Assembly: GCA_903845315.1 (NCBI GenBank)
Contig: CAIMWY010000422.1
Coordinates: 1 to 8,687 of the forward strand
Source: an uncultured Burkholderiales bacterium
GTDB lineage: Bacteria; Pseudomonadota; Gammaproteobacteria; Burkholderiales; Burkholderiaceae
DNA length: 8,687 bases
Reading direction: 5' to 3'
The notes below the pieces were generated by a model. The model made no database searches, had not been told where the DNA came from, and worked only from the letters and a program-made list of their open reading frames with translations. Position numbers and translations under genes: made by a program. Position 1 is the first letter of the stretch. Each line of letters opens with the position of its first letter. Below are positions 6,424-8,687 of the stretch, one piece after another.

Positions 6424-6624
6424 ATGACCGAAGAACAGTTTGCTCAATTTGGCCTGACCTTCGGCGTGGGGGGCTTCATGCTCTACATGCTGTTCATCAT
6501 TTATTCGCTGGCGCGTGAATCCAAGGCGGGCAAGTTCGGCACCTTTGTGCTGTTTCTGGTGCTGGCCTTCGGCATGATTGGTTTTGTGGCCAAGCAGGTG
6601 CTGATTTGGCTCATGTCGCCTTGA
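6424..6624 (+). CDS. Small DUF2788 family membrane protein
   Basis: A 66-residue protein with two predicted transmembrane helices, about 10-29 and 39-62, joined by a short basic loop (ARESKAGKFG, 30-39). The N-terminus MTEEQFAQFGLTFGVGG and the KAGKFG loop match the DUF2788 family, known to me from beta- and gammaproteobacteria with no assigned role. ATG 6424 is 6 bp after the DUF2189 stop, with only GAG at 6416-6418 as a weak ribosome site. It is the last gene of the rightward unit. The following 107 bp converge on livF. Confidence 0.83.
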   Translation: MTEEQFAQFGLTFGVGGFMLYMLFIIYSLARESKAGKFGTFVLFLVLAFGMIGFVAKQVLIWLMSP

Positions 6625-6731
6625 GCGTCACCGGCGCCACAACGCAGGCAGCCCTCGCGTTCCAGCCAGTCAGGACCGCACGTCACGCGTCAACGCATTC
6701 GCCCATTGAATCGCCCAATCTCTCGCCCGAC
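6625..6731. other. Convergent intergenic gap between DUF2788 gene and livF
   Basis: This 107-bp stretch separates two convergent transcription units. I looked for a hairpin followed by T-run on both strands and found none that is convincing. It contains an ACGCGT core (6686-6691) and three TCGCCC hexamers at 6699, 6711 and 6723, exactly 12 bp apart. No small gene with a plausible start and family match is visible. Confidence 0.5.
6699..6728. repeat. Short 12-bp-period repeat next to the livF stop
   Basis: TCGCCC occurs at 6699-6704, 6711-6716 and 6723-6728 with intervening ATTGAA and AATCTC. It may be a decayed short tandem repeat or chance in GC-rich DNA. It ends 3 bp before the livF stop codon. 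Confidence 0.4.
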
Positions 6732-7463
6732 TCACTCACCCAAGTAGGCTTCACGCACTTTGGGGTCGTGCAACAAATCAAGCGCTGGGCCGCTGAGGGT
6801 GATGAGGCCTGACTCCATCACATACGCACGGTCGGCCATGTGCAAGGCACGGCTGGCGTTTTGCTCCACCAGCAGCACCGTCACCCCTTGGGCCGACACC
6901 TCGTGCACCACCTCAAAAATTTTGTCCACCATCAAGGGCGACAAGCCCATCGACGGCTCATCGAGCAACAAGATTTTGGGCCGACTCATCAGGGCACGGC
7001 CCATGGCCAGCATTTGCTGTTCGCCCCCCGACAAGGTGCCTGCCAGTTGGTCGCGCCGCTCTTTGAGGCGCGGGAAGGTGGTGAACACACGCGCAATGTC
7101 GTCGGCCACCGCAGCAGCGTCGCGGCGGATGTAAGCCCCCATTTGCAGGTTCTCGAAAATCGTCATGCGGGTGAACACGCCACGTCCTTCGGGCACCATG
7201 GCCAGGCCTTGCTGCACCAAGTCCCAAGGCCCCAAGCCTCGGATGTCTCGCCCCAACAACTCAATCTGTCCACCCACCAAAGGCAGCAAACCGGTGATGG
7301 CTTTCAGGGTGGTGGTTTTGCCCGCGCCGTTGGAGCCGATCAAAGACACCAACTCACCCGCGCGCACCTCCAAGCTCACACCCTTGACCGCCTGAATGCC
7401 GCCATAGGCCACCTCGGCCTGGCGAACGCTGAGCAATACAGGGGCTGACTCGTCGACACGCAT
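6732..7463 (-). CDS. livF: Branched-chain amino acid ABC transporter ATP-binding protein LivF
   Basis: A 243-residue cytoplasmic ATPase of the HAAT-type importer, pairing with LivG under LivHM. Walker A is GSNGAGKT (43-50), the signature LSGGEQ (144-149) and Walker B ILLLDE (164-169). The Q-loop position reads VPEGRGVF with Glu92, and the H-loop position reads LLVEQN with Gln201; both substitutions are characteristic of LivF rather than LivG and are why I assign F. Length is close to the usual 233-240. ATG 7463 is chosen because a perfect AGGAGG lies 8 nt upstream, within the last codons of livG; the open frame continues to 7541, but that part only overlaps livG. The substrate could be Leu/Ile/Val, short-chain amides, urea or aromatic acids; sequence of the ATPase does not decide. 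Confidence 0.95.
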   Translation of the reverse strand: MRVDESAPVLLSVRQAEVAYGGIQAVKGVSLEVRAGELVSLIGSNGAGKTTTLKAITGLLPLVGGQIELLGRDIRGLGPWDLVQQGLAMVPEGRGVFTRMTIFENLQMGAYIRRDAAAVADDIARVFTTFPRLKERRDQLAGTLSGGEQQMLAMGRALMSRPKILLLDEPSMGLSPLMVDKIFEVVHEVSAQGVTVLLVEQNASRALHMADRAYVMESGLITLSGPALDLLHDPKVREAYLGE

Positions 7464-7464
7464 C

Positions 7465-8337
7465 TCAATGGCCTCCTGTGCCCAAGTAGGCCTCAATGAC
7501 CTGGGGGTCGCGTTGCACCTCGGCGGGCGTGCCCTGGGCAATCACCTTGCCGTAGTCGAGCACCGTCACGCGGTCGCACAGGCCCATCACCAGCTTCACG
7601 TCATGCTCAATCAGCAACACCGTGCGGTGGTCGTGGCGGATTTTGTCGATCAGCGCGCGCAGTTGCACCTTCTCGGTGGCGTTCATGCCCGCAGCAGGCT
7701 CATCCAGCGCAATGAGTTGCGGGTCGGTGGCCAAGGCACGGGCAATTTCCAGGCGGCGCTGGTCGCCGTAGCTCAAGGTGCGCGCCTTGTAATGCGCCAA
7801 GGGGGCAATGCCCACGTAATCGAGCAGCTCGTGGGCGCGTTGTTCAATGGCGGCCTCTTCGGCCATGAAGTGGCGGGTTTTGAAAATCGCCCCCAGCAGC
7901 CCCGAGCCCGTGCGCACATGGCGGCCCACCATCACGTTTTCCAAGGCCGTCATCTCGGCAAACAAACGGATGTTCTGAAACGTGCGGGCAATGCCCGCCT
8001 GCGCCACGCGGTGCACATCGGTCGGTTGGTAAGGCTGGCCCGCCAACTCAAAGCGCCCGGTGTCTGGCGTGTACAGCCCGGTGATGACATTGAAGAAGGT
8101 GGTCTTGCCTGCACCATTGGGGCCGATCAGGCCATACACCTGACCACGGGCAATCTGCATGCCCACATCGCTCAAGGCCTGCAAGCCACCAAAGCGCTTG
8201 GAAATGCCCGACACCTGAAGCACCCAATCCGAGGGCGGGGGCGATGGGGGCGACACCACCGGCATGGCAGGCCGTGGGGTGGTCAGCGTGGTCAGCGTGG
8301 TCAGCGTGGCTGGTGTGGTCGATGGGGCAGCGGTCAC
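7465..8337 (-). CDS. livG: Branched-chain amino acid ABC transporter ATP-binding protein LivG
   Basis: A 290-residue cytoplasmic ATPase. After a Thr/Pro-rich N-terminal extension (1-37), the ABC domain begins at WVLQVSGISKRFGG (38-51). Walker A is GPNGAGKT (72-79), the Q-loop Gln121 sits in ARTFQNIRLF, the signature is LSYGDQ (188-193), Walker B is LIALDE (208-213) and the H-loop is His245 in LLIEHD. ARTFQN and EAYLG are LivG hallmarks. The start is GTG 8337: it overlaps the livM stop (shared GTGA, 4 nt) and has GGAG 7 nt upstream (8345-8348). The alternative ATG 8265 would remove most of the extension but has no ribosome site. LivG is normally about 255 residues, so the 37-residue extension is extra; it contains an in-frame 9-bp tandem repeat. 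Confidence 0.94.
   Translation of the reverse strand: MTAAPSTTPATLTTLTTLTTPRPAMPVVSPPSPPPSDWVLQVSGISKRFGGLQALSDVGMQIARGQVYGLIGPNGAGKTTFFNVITGLYTPDTGRFELAGQPYQPTDVHRVAQAGIARTFQNIRLFAEMTALENVMVGRHVRTGSGLLGAIFKTRHFMAEEAAIEQRAHELLDYVGIAPLAHYKARTLSYGDQRRLEIARALATDPQLIALDEPAAGMNATEKVQLRALIDKIRHDHRTVLLIEHDVKLVMGLCDRVTVLDYGKVIAQGTPAEVQRDPQVIEAYLGTGGH
7472..7477 (-). promoter_or_regulatory. Strong ribosome binding site of livF inside livG
   Basis: AGGAGG on the minus strand, 8 nt before ATG 7463, is encoded in the last codons of livG. The livG TGA and livF ATG are separated by one base, so the two proteins are probably made by coupled translation. Confidence 0.75.
8281..8307 (-). repeat. Three perfect 9-bp tandem copies in the livG N-terminal extension
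   Basis: On the plus strand GGTCAGCGT occurs three times without a break and is followed by degenerate relatives to about 8325. Read on the coding strand it gives a Thr-Leu-Thr period (TLTTLTTLTT, residues 11-20). Copy changes would keep the frame. Confidence 0.85.
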
Positions 8338-8687
8338 GGCTTGACTCCGGGCTGGGGCAGGCGTTGACCATGCTCAGGGCTGGGCCACAGACCACGCGGT
8401 CGCCACAGCATGACGCCCACCATGGCCAGGGCAATCAACAGCTGGCGCAGGATGGCAGCGTCCAAACGGCCATCGGTCATTTCTTGCAGCGGACCCGCCA
8501 CGTAGCGCAAGGCTTCGGGCAAAGCGGCCAACAACAACGCCCCCAAAATCACGCCGGGCAAATGGCCCAAGCCACCCAACACCACCATGGCGACGATCAT
8601 CACCGACTCCATCAGGCTGAACGACTCGGGCGAAATAAAACCTTGGAAGGCCGCGAACATGGCCCCCGACATGCCGCCAAACGTGGC
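8334..8687 (-). CDS. livM: Branched-chain amino acid ABC transporter permease LivM, 3' part
   Basis: The C-terminal 117 residues of the inner-membrane permease that pairs with LivH; the gene starts beyond the right edge, and the frame is open through base 8687 (upstream residues ATFGG). The segment MFAAFQGFISPESFSL followed by ESVMIVAMVVLGGLGHLPG is the conserved LivM region that contacts the ATPases, and MLWRPRGLWP near the end is a typical LivM tail. Two to three hydrophobic segments are visible. The TGA at 8334-8336 overlaps the livG GTG by four bases. livH and the periplasmic receptor would be expected further right but are outside the window. Confidence 0.93.
   Translation of the reverse strand, partial: ATFGGMSGAMFAAFQGFISPESFSLMESVMIVAMVVLGGLGHLPGVILGALLLAALPEALRYVAGPLQEMTDGRLDAAILRQLLIALAMVGVMLWRPRGLWPSPEHGQRLPQPGVKP

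Noticed and set aside
6606..6812. Possible 68-codon gene in the DUF2788-livF gap
   Set aside because: It overlaps both the DUF2788 3' end and the livF 3' end, and has no ribosome site or family match.
7464..7541. Upstream extension of LivF by 26 residues
   Set aside because: It overlaps livG, while ATG 7463 has a perfect AGGAGG at 8-nt spacing and gives a family-typical N-terminus.
7468..8367. Long plus-strand open frame (299 codons) opposite livG
   Set aside because: It is the antisense of the livG reading frame, whose Walker A, signature and Walker B motifs are unambiguous. The translation is His/Gln/Arg-rich with no recognisable domain.
1..8687. Mobile elements, CRISPR arrays, tRNA/rRNA genes, riboswitches, defence systems
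   Set aside because: I looked for transposase or integrase motifs, terminal inverted repeats, regularly spaced repeats with spacers and structured RNA signatures, and saw none. All sizeable stretches are explained by ordinary protein genes.

Overview
This is a GC-rich, densely coded bacterial segment. The abundance of Bug-type periplasmic solute receptors (three in about 5 kb), an orphan reductase of the type usually labelled 'CDP-6-deoxy-delta-3,4-glucoseen reductase', the small DUF2788 and DUF2189 membrane proteins and a LivMGF branched-chain transporter together suggest a betaproteobacterium of the order Burkholderiales, most likely Comamonadaceae-like. This is inference from gene families, since no rRNA or other marker is present. 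I see no phage, transposon, integrase, toxin-antitoxin, CRISPR or RNA gene.

Layout. (1) 1-1563, + strand: the 3' end of an old-yellow-enzyme (YqjM-like) flavin oxidoreductase, followed 19 bp later by a Bug-family tricarboxylate-transporter-type receptor (Bug1). (2) 1574-2485, - strand: a YeeZ-like atypical SDR protein, convergent with Bug1 and starting at TTG. (3) 2520-6624, + strand: five genes in one direction with gaps of 22, 8, 4 and 6 bp. They are a ferredoxin-domain flavoprotein reductase, two further Bug receptors in tandem (Bug2, Bug3), a DUF2189 polytopic membrane protein and a 66-residue DUF2788 membrane protein. They look like one transcription unit. (4) 6732-8687, - strand: livF, livG and the 3' end of livM, transcribed livM-livG-livF with a 4-nt overlap and a 1-nt gap; the unit continues beyond the right edge.

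Functionally the window is dominated by uptake of small carboxylates or amino acids. The Bug proteins bind organic acids in the periplasm and would hand them to a TctAB-type permease, or act as sensors' receptors, but no tctA or tctB is visible. LivGF would energise import of branched-chain amino acids, amides or aromatic acids through LivHM. The OYE and the Fe-S/FAD reductase are redox enzymes of unknown substrate. Nothing here is clearly a new system. The more unusual points are the receptor-only Bug tandem inside a redox/membrane-protein operon, the orphan reductase, and an in-frame 9-bp tandem repeat in an N-terminal extension of LivG.
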